Program-made: the position numbers and the translations under genes
Assembly: GCF_022558445.1 (NCBI RefSeq)
Contig: NZ_CP054699.1
Coordinates: forward strand, 2,744,001 to 2,808,000
Length of the DNA: 64,000 nt
Origin: Candidatus Contubernalis alkalaceticus
GTDB taxonomy: Bacteria > Bacillota > Dethiobacteria > SKNC01
Direction of reading: 5' to 3'
Shown: positions 32,930-42,761 of the stretch, in pieces
How the letters are laid out: every line of letters starts with the position of its first letter
How positions within the stretch are numbered: the stretch's first letter is position 1
The notes under the pieces: model-generated
Told to the model about the DNA's origin: nothing
Database searches by the model: none
The model's input: only the letters and a program-made list of their open reading frames with translations

Positions 32930-34420
32930 TCATAAAACCTGATCCGCCGGGCTGCCGTTAAAAATATCCCACAGCCGCTCCAGGCTTTTTTCATTCAAAG
33001 GAAAGTCCTCTATAAATTTCCCCTCCTTTAAATATACAATCCATGTACAGGAATGTAGGATAAACTCATAATCATGACTGATGACAAAAACGGTTTTGCC
33101 CTCACCGGCAATTTTCAGCAGCATGGCGGCAACCCGTTTCATGTTTTCCGCATCCAGGCCGCTGGTGGGTTCATCAAATATCACAATTTGCGAATCCCGG
33201 ACCAGGGCTACTGCAATAGTCACCCGCTGCTTCTGCCCTCCGGACAGGGATGCCGGATGCCGTTCCCTGAACCGGTCAAGTCCCAGAGCCTTTAATGTTT
33301 TTTCCACCTTTTCCTCCAGGTCAAAAACAGCCTCATTCCCCAGCTTGAGCTCATCCTCCACGCTCTCGGTAAAAAGCTGGTAATCCGCATCCTGCATGAC
33401 AAAATAGGAGTTTTTTAAGCGCCGGCCCGCCTTTGCCCGGACGGAATTTAATTCTACCGTCCCCCGTTTCTCCTGAATAAGCCCGGATAGGATACGGGCA
33501 AAAGTGCTTTTGCCCACTCCGTTATCCCCTATGATTCCAATCACTTCATTTCTCCCTGCCTTCAGGCACAGCCCTTCCAGAAGGGGCTGATTCCCCTCAT
33601 AAGCAAAACAGAGATTCTTAATATCAAGAGCCGTCTCTTCTCCCCTGCCCTTTCTATCAACGGCACCGGAGGCCAGTTTTTCTGGAAATAGGCACCTCAG
33701 TCCCTTCTGAGCCCGTTCTTCATGGGAAAGAGAAAGAAAAGACCCTCTGTCCAGCTCCGCCTTAATTTTGCCCCCCTCCATGTAAATGACCCGGTCCACT
33801 AGATCTTTCAGGTAGTACAGGCGGTGTTCACCGATAATAATGGTATGCCCCTTATTTTTCAGCAGGGTAAGTACTTCCCGCAGCTCCTCCACCGCCCGGG
33901 GGTCCAGATTGGCCGAGGGCTCATCCAGGACATAGACGCAGGGGGCGGCGGCGTGAACCGAAGCAACGGCAATTTTCTGCTTTTCTCCGCTGGACAGGTT
34001 GAATATACTTCGGTCCATCAGTTTTTCCATCTTTAATAACACCGCCGTGTTCTCCAGCCTTCTCTTTATTTCTTCTCTGGGCATACCCAGATTTTCGCAG
34101 GTAAAAGCGATTTCAGAGATGGTATCCACCGTAAAAAACTGGGAACGGGGATCCTGAAATACGGAGCCAACCTGCCTGGCTGTCTGGTGCATTTTCAAAT
34201 CAGCTACCCTCCGGCCCTCCAGTAAAACCTCACCCTTCAAGGTTCCTTCGTAAAAATGAGGAATCAGTCCGTTCAGCAGCCTGGTCAATGTGGTCTTGCC
34301 GCAGCCGCTTCGACCGCAGAGCAAAAGGAATTCACCCTTTTTAACGGTTAAATTAATATTGGATATGCTTTCCTCTTCACAGTCGTTATAATGAAAGCTC
34401 ACATCATTTATTTCAATCAC
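32930..34420 (-). CDS. ECF transporter duplicated ATPase (A component, EcfA-A' fusion)
   Basis: Two ATPase domains in one chain: domain 1 with Walker A CGRSGCGKTT, signature LSSGEKQKIAVASVHAAAPCVYVLDEPSANLD; domain 2 (from about 265) with GDNGVGKST, LSGGQKQRVTIAVALVRDSQIVIFDEPTSGLD. I chose the GTG at 34420, 7 bases after AGGAGG, over a TTG at 34450. In the second copy the same start region overlaps the end of the ABC gene at 38170, showing the native order ABC-A-T. It powers the import system together with the T protein. Confidence 0.88.
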   Translation of the reverse strand: MIEINDVSFHYNDCEEESISNINLTVKKGEFLLLCGRSGCGKTTLTRLLNGLIPHFYEGTLKGEVLLEGRRVADLKMHQTARQVGSVFQDPRSQFFTVDTISEIAFTCENLGMPREEIKRRLENTAVLLKMEKLMDRSIFNLSSGEKQKIAVASVHAAAPCVYVLDEPSANLDPRAVEELREVLTLLKNKGHTIIIGEHRLYYLKDLVDRVIYMEGGKIKAELDRGSFLSLSHEERAQKGLRCLFPEKLASGAVDRKGRGEETALDIKNLCFAYEGNQPLLEGLCLKAGRNEVIGIIGDNGVGKSTFARILSGLIQEKRGTVELNSVRAKAGRRLKNSYFVMQDADYQLFTESVEDELKLGNEAVFDLEEKVEKTLKALGLDRFRERHPASLSGGQKQRVTIAVALVRDSQIVIFDEPTSGLDAENMKRVAAMLLKIAGEGKTVFVISHDYEFILHSCTWIVYLKEGKFIEDFPLNEKSLERLWDIFNGSPADQVL

Positions 34421-34465
34421 ACTGAATACCTCCTGAAGCCTGCCCGGCAACCCTCCCAGGATTTA

Positions 34466-34760
34466 AAAAAATCCTTTTACCCAGCAGCTCCGCCCGCTGA
34501 TACCCCCGTAATAATTGATAGCAGGGGTGCATATAATAAAGAAATAATACCGTCAATGTACACCTCCTCGTAGCCTCTGACCACGGCCATTTCCCTGTAC
34601 CTTTCCAATTGTGGCTTCCACTACTCTCTTTGTTGACAGAAAAATATTATGCTCTGCCCTGTGGTAAATATATTATTTTTGACAGCTTTTTTCTACGCGA
34701 AATGGGATTACTTTGGCGGCAAACAGTATTTCAAAATACTTGAAGGGGAATAGTAGTTCG
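34466..34760 (-). pseudogene. Decayed second copy of the ECF S component and its promoter region
   Basis: Positions 34471-34610 match the 3' part of the S gene (42055-42215) and 34611-34750 match its upstream region (42640-42765), with the middle of the gene missing. The AGTATTTT/AAAATACT operator is kept with one change (34727-34742). It stands directly upstream of the intact A gene, so this was the S gene of a duplicate operon. Confidence 0.8.
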
Positions 34761-34840
34761 CAGGATTTCTTGTTTAATTCGGCATTCATCTCCCCCTGTA
34801 GAGGATGGAAATCTTCTGCCTAAGAATAGAGAAAAGCAAT

Positions 34841-35599
34841 TCATCCCCTACCTTCGCTTTGATTAGAGGAAGAGGTCTTCTCGCTAAGATGATAAACTTT
34901 GAATATATATAGCAGGGCATAAAGCGATAGTATAAATACCACACTAAAAATCATATAATACCCTGCTGAGAAGACGTTAATTGTAGGATAAGTATTTAAA
35001 GATCTTAAAAAATCATGATAGCCTGCGTGTATAAAAAGTGGAATCAGTGGAATGAAGACAGCCAAAACTAGTTTCAAATAGGCCTTTGTTCCGATAGAAA
35101 TAGCTTTCTTGATGCTTTCAATTACTCCAAAGTCGTCCAAAAACATGGCCGGGTACCATAAAATAAAAAAAGGTGATAGCAATAAAATTACGGCTGAATG
35201 AAAGTTAAATGTAAACATAGGAAGCATAAAACCCATGATCATGTTTGGTTTCACTATGGCAGAAAAACCGAACAGTGAAAGAACAAAAATTAATAGGTTG
35301 ATCTTAAGCACCTTGGAAAAATAATTACTAATTCCTTCAATGAAATCACCCGGACCTGCAGTTCCTTTATTAGTAATTTTTTTCAAAAGACTGCCGATAC
35401 CAGCCATGAACAAGGAAGCAGCAATCAACAGTAATGCCTCCCTTAGAAAGCCATAAATAAATGAGTTATAAATACCCGGTTTAATACCAATATACGATGG
35501 AAGATAAGCGATTATAAATCTGTGAGTGATAACAGAGATTAAACTTGCTGTCATATAGAGGGGATTTTGAATTACTTGAATTAAAATATTTTTAAGCAT
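34841..35599 (-). CDS. Multi-pass membrane protein of unknown function
   Basis: A 252-residue hydrophobic protein with about six helices (for example residues 50-70, 98-116, 130-150, 172-192, 214-238) and a short polar tail rich in Ser. It loosely resembles the membrane domain of DUF4013 or glycerophosphodiesterase-membrane proteins, but I see no diagnostic motif. It lies alone between the two halves of the duplicated ECF cluster and its codons are AT-rich, which fits acquisition. ATG with AGAGGTAAAC upstream. Confidence 0.7.
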   Translation of the reverse strand: MLKNILIQVIQNPLYMTASLISVITHRFIIAYLPSYIGIKPGIYNSFIYGFLREALLLIAASLFMAGIGSLLKKITNKGTAGPGDFIEGISNYFSKVLKINLLIFVLSLFGFSAIVKPNMIMGFMLPMFTFNFHSAVILLLSPFFILWYPAMFLDDFGVIESIKKAISIGTKAYLKLVLAVFIPLIPLFIHAGYHDFLRSLNTYPTINVFSAGYYMIFSVVFILSLYALLYIFKVYHLSEKTSSSNQSEGRG

Positions 35600-35681
35600 A
35601 CATAGTTTACCTCTTATTTAATAATAAATTAGTTAATGGACGTTCAACTATAAACTAACATAAATATCAAGTTAGCTCAAG

Positions 35682-35876
35682 ATGAATTACAAGCGCATGA
35701 TAGGTAGTGGGCTTAAAGAGTTACTTTTTCTCGAAAACAAGGAGGTTTTGCACCTGGAACTTCTTCCTAAGAAAACTGCAGAAGCTATGGTAGCTCACGT
35801 TATGTTGACTATGACAACATATGCCCTTACCATGGCATATCAGAATTGGGAGGACAAAGATACCCGCCTTAATTAG
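35682..35876 (+). pseudogene. Possible transposase 3' fragment
   Basis: A 64-residue frame (MNYKRMIGSGLKELLFLENK...KTAEAMVAHVMLTMTTYALTMAYQNWED) without ribosome site. The AMVAHVMLTMTTYAL stretch looks like the C-terminal end of a DDE transposase, but this is a weak likeness. The bases around it (35600-36046) contain no other gene. Confidence 0.3.
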
Positions 35877-36046
35877 TCCCAATACCGTTCTTTTGATAAA
35901 GGTATCCGGCGTTGGTGAAGAGAAAAAACCAAAAACGCCGATGAATACGTGATTATTTTTATAAACCATTACTACGGTATTCTTCACTTTACTTAACTAA
36001 CTTTATTAGTTCTTCCAATTGTTTGAAAACAAAATACTAAACTATA

Positions 36047-36982
36047 TTACCAGTTATACCAGTTAATCCACAAGTTTGCCATCTTTGTTGTCCAACCTAA
36101 TGATTTCTGCCCATTCCAATATTCAGAGCCAACACAACCAGCACTACCTTCCTGAACAAGACGAATTGCATATGCCCTTCCGGCCTGCAATTCATAATAT
36201 AGCGAACGACTTGGACTTCCACTATATTGCTGTGGCCACCCTGAATTTTTCGATACATTTAACACATTACTGCTTGCTAATAATGTGACCGGGCTTGATG
36301 TTACATCCCATAATTCCACCCTTATTTTTACAGCTGCAGTATCACCTAATGCATTTACTGCGAGTTCTTGCCAATAATCTATTGGGCCAAAATGTATGCC
36401 AGCCCATTGACTACCTGACCCTGTAATCCATATCCTTCTTTCTAAAACGCCCCAAGACCAAGAGCCCGCAGTAAACCTTACAGTATTATTGGTTCGTAAT
36501 GAATGAAGATTGGTATGAGCGTTCCAAGTACTGCTACGCTGAAAGCCCCAACCACCGCTGTTACCATTACTCGTACCAAATGACATGCCCAAGTTTCTAT
36601 CTGTCCCTCTAGGGATATGATAATAAGATAAAAGGCCCTCCATTGCGGGAATTTCATCTTTAGAAAGCTCGTCATCAGCGACTGGCGTCATGTTTATCAT
36701 ATTGACGATTTCTTGTTCTGCAAAATATAATTCATTGAATTTATTAGCAATTGTCCTTCTATCTTTTTCAGGAATATTATCAAAGTCTGGCACATAATAT
36801 TGATAAATATTCTCCCCATTTTCACGTGCCTTGATTATTTCATGTTCAGCTATTTTTTCAAAGTCGTACTGTATTATTTCTTGGCTATTATTCACTTCTG
36901 CAAAAGCAACAGTTATGAACAGAAAATTTATGACTAGTAATAGTAAAGTTAAAAGGTATATAATTTTGCCTAAAGATCGCAT
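36047..36982 (-). CDS. Secreted protein of unknown function, Trp/Gly-rich C-terminus
   Basis: A signal peptide (about 1-28, ending AFA) precedes a 60-residue helical, charged region and a C-terminal domain of about 190 residues rich in Trp, Gly and Ser (GNSGGWGFQRSSTWNAHTNL, GSWSWGVLERRIWITGSGS, LGWTTKMANLWINWYNW) that looks like a beta-sandwich. No sortase signal or catalytic motif is visible. It could be an extracellular binding protein or a self-recognition factor. ATG with AGAAGGGGG upstream. It lies in the accessory patch between the ECF copies. Confidence 0.75.
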   Translation of the reverse strand: MRSLGKIIYLLTLLLLVINFLFITVAFAEVNNSQEIIQYDFEKIAEHEIIKARENGENIYQYYVPDFDNIPEKDRRTIANKFNELYFAEQEIVNMINMTPVADDELSKDEIPAMEGLLSYYHIPRGTDRNLGMSFGTSNGNSGGWGFQRSSTWNAHTNLHSLRTNNTVRFTAGSWSWGVLERRIWITGSGSQWAGIHFGPIDYWQELAVNALGDTAAVKIRVELWDVTSSPVTLLASSNVLNVSKNSGWPQQYSGSPSRSLYYELQAGRAYAIRLVQEGSAGCVGSEYWNGQKSLGWTTKMANLWINWYNW

Positions 36983-37127
36983 TACATATAACCCCCTTCT
37001 ATAAATTAATTTTCTTGCACCTACTCACTTAATCTTAGAATTTCAAAACCACCAATTATCCAAGAGCATGGTAGAGTTTGATATAATTTGAAGGCTTACA
37101 TTTATCTGTAAACATAGGCGTCTTTGC

Positions 37128-37394
37128 TCAAGTCAAGGGTGAAATGAATTTGTAGCGAAAGTATGAACCTACAGTACGATAGTTTAAATAACAAACAGCT
37201 GTAGTATCTTTAAATATTAGTAGAATTAAGTAGACCATGATTATTAAAAAGTTGATATCAAACTCTATAACCGTCAAGAACGTCAACATAACAGCTATTT
37301 TAGTTATATCTGTTAATATCACCTCCCATGCATAATTAATTTTTACTGCTCTACAAATAAGAATCCAGTTCAGAAATAATCCTTTAATTGTCAT
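37128..37394 (-). CDS. Doubtful small membrane protein
   Basis: An 88-residue frame with two hydrophobic stretches (about 28-45 and 48-66). The ATG at 37394 lacks a ribosome site; GGGAGGTG occurs inside the frame but not before a usable start. It may be a fragment or chance frame. Bases 36983-37127 and 37395-37617 hold nothing I can name. Confidence 0.25.
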   Translation of the reverse strand: MTIKGLFLNWILICRAVKINYAWEVILTDITKIAVMLTFLTVIEFDINFLIIMVYLILLIFKDTTAVCYLNYRTVGSYFRYKFISPLT

Positions 37395-37626
37395 ATTGGT
37401 TATTATTTTTAAAAAAAGTTAATAATTTCATTATAGCCTACTAAGGGCAAAAATGTCAATACTATTTGGCTGATTAGTAGCTGATTAGCTATTATCCGAT
37501 TATCTCTGACGATTACGGTTTGCTTTTAAATAATTAACTTTTTAAAAGTATTTACTTCTACAACGATTGAAGATACTACAATTTTTTGGTTCAATTTTTC
37601 AAAATTTGTTAACACATCTCAGGAAT

Positions 37627-37966
37627 GATTACAGACCGGGGCAGCCTCAGCTGTTCACTCCCTGCCAGGACTATCATGGTGTCTACCAGGAAAAAACAAG
37701 CGTAAACAGCCAGCAATTTTATGCCGGTCCTGCCCTTTCCCGAAAGCAGCAGATCAAAATAAGCCGCCACAAGTGAAATTAACATAGTCATTTTCTGCGC
37801 AGTTAAAAAAAGCATGGTGCTGAAAACTAAGGACATAAGAATTTTCATCCGGGGGTCCATATCCTGCAGGCCCCTTTGCCTTCCCTCCAGATAAATCGCT
37901 GTTCTCCTGCCATCTATTATAACTCCATATGTTTTGATAGATTAATGTTTCTATTTTTTTCAAATT
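37627..37966 (-). pseudogene. Decayed second copy of the ECF T gene
   Basis: It matches 32590-32906 closely but has an internal deletion that joins GGCAGCCTCA (as at 32458-32468) to the sequence at 32590, plus a frameshift near its start. The 3' half of the gene is gone. It belongs to the operon copy whose S and ABC genes are intact. Confidence 0.85.
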
Positions 37967-38197
37967 GCACTTCATTTCTCCCTGCCTTCAAGCACAGCCC
38001 TCCAAAAAGGGCTGATTCCCTTCATAAGCAAAACAGAGATTCTTGATATCAAAAGCCGTCTCTTCTCCCCTGCCCTTTCTATCAACGGCACCGGATGCCA
38101 GTTTTTCTGGAAATAGGCACCTCAGTCCCTTCTGGCCCGTTCTTCATGGGAAAGCTCACATCATTTATTTCAATCACACTGAATACCTCCTGAAGCC
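37967..38197 (-). pseudogene. Decayed second copy of the ECF A gene
   Basis: Positions 37970-38150 match 33543-33725 and 38151-38197 match 34390-34443, so about 660 bases from the middle are missing. The start with AGGAGGTATTCA-GTG is still present and overlaps the end of the ABC gene at 38170-39963. Confidence 0.85.
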
Positions 38198-39963
38198 TGC
38201 CCCAGGGCTTCTTTCATCCCAAACTTCCAGCCCCCGGCCTTCTGCTGTTCTCTCCACAGGTGGGCATACAATCCACCTGCCTCCAGCAGCTCCTGGTGCT
38301 TCCCACTTTCTTCCACCTTCCCCTGGTTAAGGACGATGATATTATCCGCATATTGTATGGTTCTCAGCTTGTGGGCAATGACAATCACCGTTTTATTTTT
38401 TAGAAGCTCCTGTATGGCCTGCTGGATAGATATTTCATTACCGGGATCCAGGGAGGCGGTAGCCTCATCCAGCAGGACAACGGGGGCGTCCTTTAAAAGG
38501 GCCCGGGCAATGGATATGCGCTGTTTTTCCCCACCGGAAAGAGTGCTGCCCCCCTCTCCCACCATGGCTTCGAAACCTCCCGGCAGTTTTTCGATAAATT
38601 CCAGGCATTGGGCTTTTTTAGCTGCCTCCAGGACCTCTTCCCGGGAGGCCTCCTTTTTCCCCACCTTAATATTGTTGTAGATGGTGTCGTTGAACAGGTA
38701 GACATCCTGAAAGACGATGCTGATATAAGAGAGAAGGCGCTCCGTTTTCAGCTCTTTGATGTCCCTTCCCCCCATGAGGATACTCCCGGTGTCCGTATCC
38801 CAGAACCGGGCGATTAACCGGGTTACCGTGGTCTTCCCTGAGCCCGAAGGCCCCACCAGGGCGGTGAGGGAATTTTCCTCCACCGTAAAACTGACCTTCT
38901 TCAATACCTCTGTGTTGTAATAGCGGAAGGTTACATCTTTAAATTCAATATTAAAATGCTCCAGCTCCCGGTCCTCTGCCGGTTCCGGCAGGGGACGGTT
39001 GCTCTCTAGTTCTTCAATGCGCTTTACCCCCAGTTTAAAGTAGTTCAGCTCACCCATCAGCATAAAGGAGGAGGTTATAGGCTCATAAATCCGGGTGGCG
39101 ATAATCAAAAACATTATATACACGGGGATACTCAAGGTGCCCCCCAGCAGCAGGTAGAGGCCCAGAATCATGAGAAGGGAAAGGCCCCCGTTTAAAACAA
39201 CCCCTGCCAAAATCACCGTGGGCCCTGCTCCTGCCTCCAAATAAATGCTTTCTTTCTTCAACTGGTTGAAGGCATTTTTTAACCTTTCAAACCGTACTCC
39301 CCGTAAGTTATAGGCTTTGATAACCCGTATCCCCGCAAGATATTCCAACATGCGAGAGGTAGTAGTTATTTTGGTCTTTTGATGCTTGCCGCCGAAGTAG
39401 GTAATAATTTTCCCCGAAAGAAGGGTGATGGGAACCGCCAGGGGAATCACCGCGGCGGCAGCCAGGGCCATACGCCAATCCACCGTGCTGAGAAAAATTA
39501 GAATCACGAGAGGCATGGCCATGGCTCCAATGATTTGAGGCACCAGGTGGCTCAGCATAAATTCGATGTTGCTGTAATCGCTCAAAAGATAGGCCGTTAC
39601 ATCCCCGGGGTCCCGGGAGTTAAAAAAACCCATGGGAAGCCTGCGGATATGCTCTGCCATGGCCACCCTCCCTTGGGCCCCTATGTTATAACTGTCTATG
39701 TTGGTTGCCAGGTAAGAGGCCCGGGTGACAAAAAACAGGAGTATAGTGACTGCCAGCAGGCCCAGGCAGAGATATATTATTTTGTTTATATCCAGCGGTG
39801 TTCCGGGATTCATAAGAGGATTCATGAACTCCCACACTGCCAGGATTAAAATTCCATAGGGCATGCCCCTTACGGCAAATTCCAATATGCTCAACAAGAT
39901 CATCCTTCTGGTTTTCCCGGGACTCCCCAGGGTTGCAGCCCTGATGATTGAAAAGAAATTCAT
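38170..39963 (-). CDS. ABC half-transporter 2 (YbtQ/IrtB-like)
   Basis: A 597-residue protein: six-helix exporter-fold domain (about 15-310) then an ATPase with Walker A GPSGSGKTT, signature LSGGEKQRISIARALLKDAPVVLLDEATASLD and switch IAHKLRTI. Proteins of this fold import iron-siderophores in the YbtPQ and IrtAB systems. Pairing with a second half-transporter, a PchR/YbtA-type regulator and an ECF unit favours import of a metallophore. Its C-terminus overlaps the relic start of the A gene. ATG with GGAAGGGGTG upstream. Confidence 0.87.
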   Translation of the reverse strand: MNFFSIIRAATLGSPGKTRRMILLSILEFAVRGMPYGILILAVWEFMNPLMNPGTPLDINKIIYLCLGLLAVTILLFFVTRASYLATNIDSYNIGAQGRVAMAEHIRRLPMGFFNSRDPGDVTAYLLSDYSNIEFMLSHLVPQIIGAMAMPLVILIFLSTVDWRMALAAAAVIPLAVPITLLSGKIITYFGGKHQKTKITTTSRMLEYLAGIRVIKAYNLRGVRFERLKNAFNQLKKESIYLEAGAGPTVILAGVVLNGGLSLLMILGLYLLLGGTLSIPVYIMFLIIATRIYEPITSSFMLMGELNYFKLGVKRIEELESNRPLPEPAEDRELEHFNIEFKDVTFRYYNTEVLKKVSFTVEENSLTALVGPSGSGKTTVTRLIARFWDTDTGSILMGGRDIKELKTERLLSYISIVFQDVYLFNDTIYNNIKVGKKEASREEVLEAAKKAQCLEFIEKLPGGFEAMVGEGGSTLSGGEKQRISIARALLKDAPVVLLDEATASLDPGNEISIQQAIQELLKNKTVIVIAHKLRTIQYADNIIVLNQGKVEESGKHQELLEAGGLYAHLWREQQKAGGWKFGMKEALGQASGGIQCD

Positions 39964-41768
39964 GAAATCACCCCTTCCTTGGTTTGCATCACCCAGCTTT
40001 GTGAACTATGATAATCCTCCCACATCTGCTTATAAAGGCCGTTTTTCTCCAGCAGCTCCCCATGCTTACCTCTCTCCCCGATGCACCCCTGGTCTACCAC
40101 CAGGATGCTGTCCGCATCAGTAATAGTGGAAAGCCGGTGGGCAATAACAATCACCGTCTTGTTTTCTATCAGCCGGGAAAAGGCGGTGAGCATTTTCCCC
40201 TCATTTTCCGGGTCTGTATATGCGGTGGCTTCATCCAGCACCACTACCGGAGAATTTTTTAATATGGCCCGGGCCAGGGCCAGACGCTGCTGTTCCCCTC
40301 CGGAGAGATAGGTTCCCCCTTCCCCCACCAGGGTGTCATAACCCATGGGAAGGCTTTGGATAAACTCATGGCACTGCGCCGCCCGGGCAGCTTCCATGAC
40401 CTCCTGTTTGGATGCACTGCGGTTGCCTACCCGGATATTTTCCTCAATACTATCAAAGAAAAGAAAGCCGTCTTGAAACACAAAGGAAACCTGTTCCATC
40501 AATTCCTCCGTGCTTATATCCTTAATGTTGACCCCTCCCAGCAGTATTTCCCCCTGAGTGATATCCCAAAACCGGGGAATTAAATACGCAATGGTGGACT
40601 TGCCGGCACCCGAAGGCCCCACCAGTGCCGTTACGGTTCCCGGCTCTGCCCTGAAACTTACCTCCCTGAGCACCTCCGTATCTACATAGGAGAAGTGAAC
40701 ATTTTTAAACTCCACAGAGTTATCCGCCGGTTTTTGGGGATTCCGAGCCTCAGGGATTTCCGGCTTGAAAAGAATATCGTCAATACGGTCCACCCCTAAA
40801 GATATCTGGTTCAAAAGCCCCCCCATCCACATCAGCTTGAGCATGGGAAAATACAGCCCGGCCCCCAGAACCAGTAACAGGAATACCACGGAAACGGCAG
40901 AAGTATAATCCGGGGAAACCGCCAGGATATACAATGCTGTGGGGAGTATAAACAAAAGGGAAGTGGAAATCAGCACTAAATAACCGGGATAGGGGTAGCT
41001 GTACAGCTTTGTGAAATGATTTGTAAAATCCCGGTATGAATAGATATCATTTTTCAGCCGCTGGAAAACATCCACCGACTGATTAAAAACCTTGACCACC
41101 TGCATCCCCCGCACGTATTCTACAATGGAGGCGTTCATTTTTTCCAGGGCTGTCTGGTATCCCCTGTTTATTTCCCCGGTTTTTTTAGAAAAAAACATGC
41201 TGCTTTGAAGCGCTAAAGCCAAAGGAATGGGGAAGAAAGAAGCCAGGGCCAGCCTCCAATCCATCAAGAAAAGATAAGCCAGGGTCAGCAGGGGAAAAAT
41301 CACGGCGGCGGTCAGATCCGGTATATGGTGGGCAACAAAAAGCTCCACCCTTTCCACATCCTCCGACATCACTTTCTTAATTTCTCCCGAGGCCCTGCCG
41401 GTAAAATACCCCATGGGCAGCTTTGATAATTTTTCCGCTAAGGCCACCCTGATTTCATAAAGAATGTTAAATGCCGCCACGTGGGAAAACATAAACGCGG
41501 TATAAAGAATAACACCAAATAAACCTATGGAACCAATACTTATAAGAGCCAGACGCCACACATAAGAAGTGTTTACAGCACTGATGTCCTGCAGGTGGAG
41601 CAACAGCTCCTGAATGAGAAGATAAATGGCTATATAAGGCACAAAGTGCGCCATGGTGGCCAGCACAGATAAAAACATAGATATAAGAATCAGTATTTTT
41701 TTGGTCCCGGCAATCTGGAGGAGCCTGGACAATCCCTTTTTTTGTTTCTCTCCCTCCCGCTGCTGCAT
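39960..41768 (-). CDS. ABC half-transporter 1 (YbtP/IrtA-like)
   Basis: A 602-residue exporter-fold half-transporter: membrane domain (about 25-320) and ATPase with GPSGAGKST, LSGGEQQRLALARAILKNSPVVVLDEATAYTD and IAHRLSTI. The Walker B aspartate-glutamate pair is intact. It overlaps its partner by 4 bases, so they form a heterodimer. It lies 20 bases after the S' fragment. ATG with GAGGTGAGG upstream. Confidence 0.87.
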   Translation of the reverse strand: MQQREGEKQKKGLSRLLQIAGTKKILILISMFLSVLATMAHFVPYIAIYLLIQELLLHLQDISAVNTSYVWRLALISIGSIGLFGVILYTAFMFSHVAAFNILYEIRVALAEKLSKLPMGYFTGRASGEIKKVMSEDVERVELFVAHHIPDLTAAVIFPLLTLAYLFLMDWRLALASFFPIPLALALQSSMFFSKKTGEINRGYQTALEKMNASIVEYVRGMQVVKVFNQSVDVFQRLKNDIYSYRDFTNHFTKLYSYPYPGYLVLISTSLLFILPTALYILAVSPDYTSAVSVVFLLLVLGAGLYFPMLKLMWMGGLLNQISLGVDRIDDILFKPEIPEARNPQKPADNSVEFKNVHFSYVDTEVLREVSFRAEPGTVTALVGPSGAGKSTIAYLIPRFWDITQGEILLGGVNIKDISTEELMEQVSFVFQDGFLFFDSIEENIRVGNRSASKQEVMEAARAAQCHEFIQSLPMGYDTLVGEGGTYLSGGEQQRLALARAILKNSPVVVLDEATAYTDPENEGKMLTAFSRLIENKTVIVIAHRLSTITDADSILVVDQGCIGERGKHGELLEKNGLYKQMWEDYHSSQSWVMQTKEGVIS

Positions 41769-41788
41769 CTTTTACCTCACCTCACTTT

Positions 41789-42025
41789 TTAATTTGGCTG
41801 GACAATCCCCGCTTTGATAAAGTGTTTCGCCAGCAGCTTCCTTCCCAGCAGGGCCCCGAGAACAGCCCCCATGGCACTGATTACCACAATTCCCATAAAT
41901 ACACCGGTATTTAAATACGCCAGGACATTTTGGAACCATTCCAGGTAAACTCCGCCTTCTTTAGCCACCATCACCTGCATATAACGGTCTGTTAAAAATA
42001 TCATGGGATATTTCCTATTACACAA
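41789..42025 (-). CDS. Truncated extra S-component C-terminal piece
   Basis: A 78-residue frame whose last 45 residues (VISAMGAVLGALLGRKLLAKHFIKAGIV) repeat the end of the full S protein (VSAVGAVLGAFLGKRILKKHFLKAGIV). It probably arose by partial duplication of the S gene and starts at the S stop codon (8-base overlap). It has one or two membrane helices and may or may not be made. Call it a gene remnant unless expression is shown. Confidence 0.5.
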   Translation of the reverse strand: MCNRKYPMIFLTDRYMQVMVAKEGGVYLEWFQNVLAYLNTGVFMGIVVISAMGAVLGALLGRKLLAKHFIKAGIVQPN

Positions 42026-42629
42026 TGCCTGCTTTTAAGAAATGTTTTTTCAAAATCCTTTTCCCCAGAAAAGCCCCCAGGACAGCGCCGACCGCTGATA
42101 CCCCCATAATAATTAATAACAAGGGTGCATTTAATAAAGAAATAAGGCTGTCAATATACGCCTCCTCATAACCTCTGCCCACGGTCATTTCCCTGTACCT
42201 TTCCGCGAAGAACACAACCGGTATAAAAGCCCCAAGAAAATACCCGCAAATTAAAAGCGCATAGGCGGAAGAGATTTTTGCAAAGCTTTTGTATACCCCT
42301 GACCCGGCAATAAACTCTCCCATGGCTGCAGCCAACATTATCGCCAGGACCATGGGCCAATAGGAACCTAACAGAAGGAACACTGCCCCCTGCACTATAC
42401 CACTGATAAGAATTGCCCCTTTTTTAGGAACCTTTGAAACAATAAGCATGAATACCACCCCTAAAGGGACCGCTGCAGCTGCCGGCATAAAAATATAGGT
42501 CAGGGGGATCATCCCCAGGGTCATCCCTATGGCGAAAAATATAACAATAAATACCGCATTCAGCACCCCCAGAGAAATTAAATCTCTTACTTGAAGCCTT
42601 TCCAGTTTAACGTTTGCTTTGATTTCCAT
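42018..42629 (-). CDS. ECF transporter S component, MptD / Trep_Strep family
   Basis: A 203-residue protein with about six helices; it opens with KLERLQVRDLISLGVLNAVFIV and has KVPKKGAILISGIVQGAVFLLLGSYWP in the middle, typical of the Trep_Strep/MptD family of S components. It should bind the substrate and dock on the T-A module. The substrate is unknown; in related loci it sits with AraC regulators and YbtPQ-like ABC pairs, pointing to iron. First gene of the intact half of the duplicated operon. Confidence 0.83.
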   Translation of the reverse strand: MEIKANVKLERLQVRDLISLGVLNAVFIVIFFAIGMTLGMIPLTYIFMPAAAAVPLGVVFMLIVSKVPKKGAILISGIVQGAVFLLLGSYWPMVLAIMLAAAMGEFIAGSGVYKSFAKISSAYALLICGYFLGAFIPVVFFAERYREMTVGRGYEEAYIDSLISLLNAPLLLIIMGVSAVGAVLGAFLGKRILKKHFLKAGIV

Positions 42630-42716
42630 ATTATGGCTTCACTCCCTTCTTTGTTGACAGAGAAATATCATGCTCTCCCCTGGGTTAAATATATTATTTT
42701 TTACCACCTTATTCTA

Positions 42717-42761
42717 CGCCAAAAGGGATTCCTTTGGCGGCAAACAGTATTTTAAAATACT
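42717..42761 (-). promoter_or_regulatory. Candidate operator pair upstream of the S gene
   Basis: CGCCAAAAGG-N-CCTTTGGCG-type inverted repeat at 42717-42739, followed by the perfect 16-bp palindrome AGTATTTTAAAATACT at 42746-42761. Both are largely kept before the decayed S copy (34697-34742), which suggests selection or recent copying. The AraC-type protein is a candidate binder. Confidence 0.45.
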
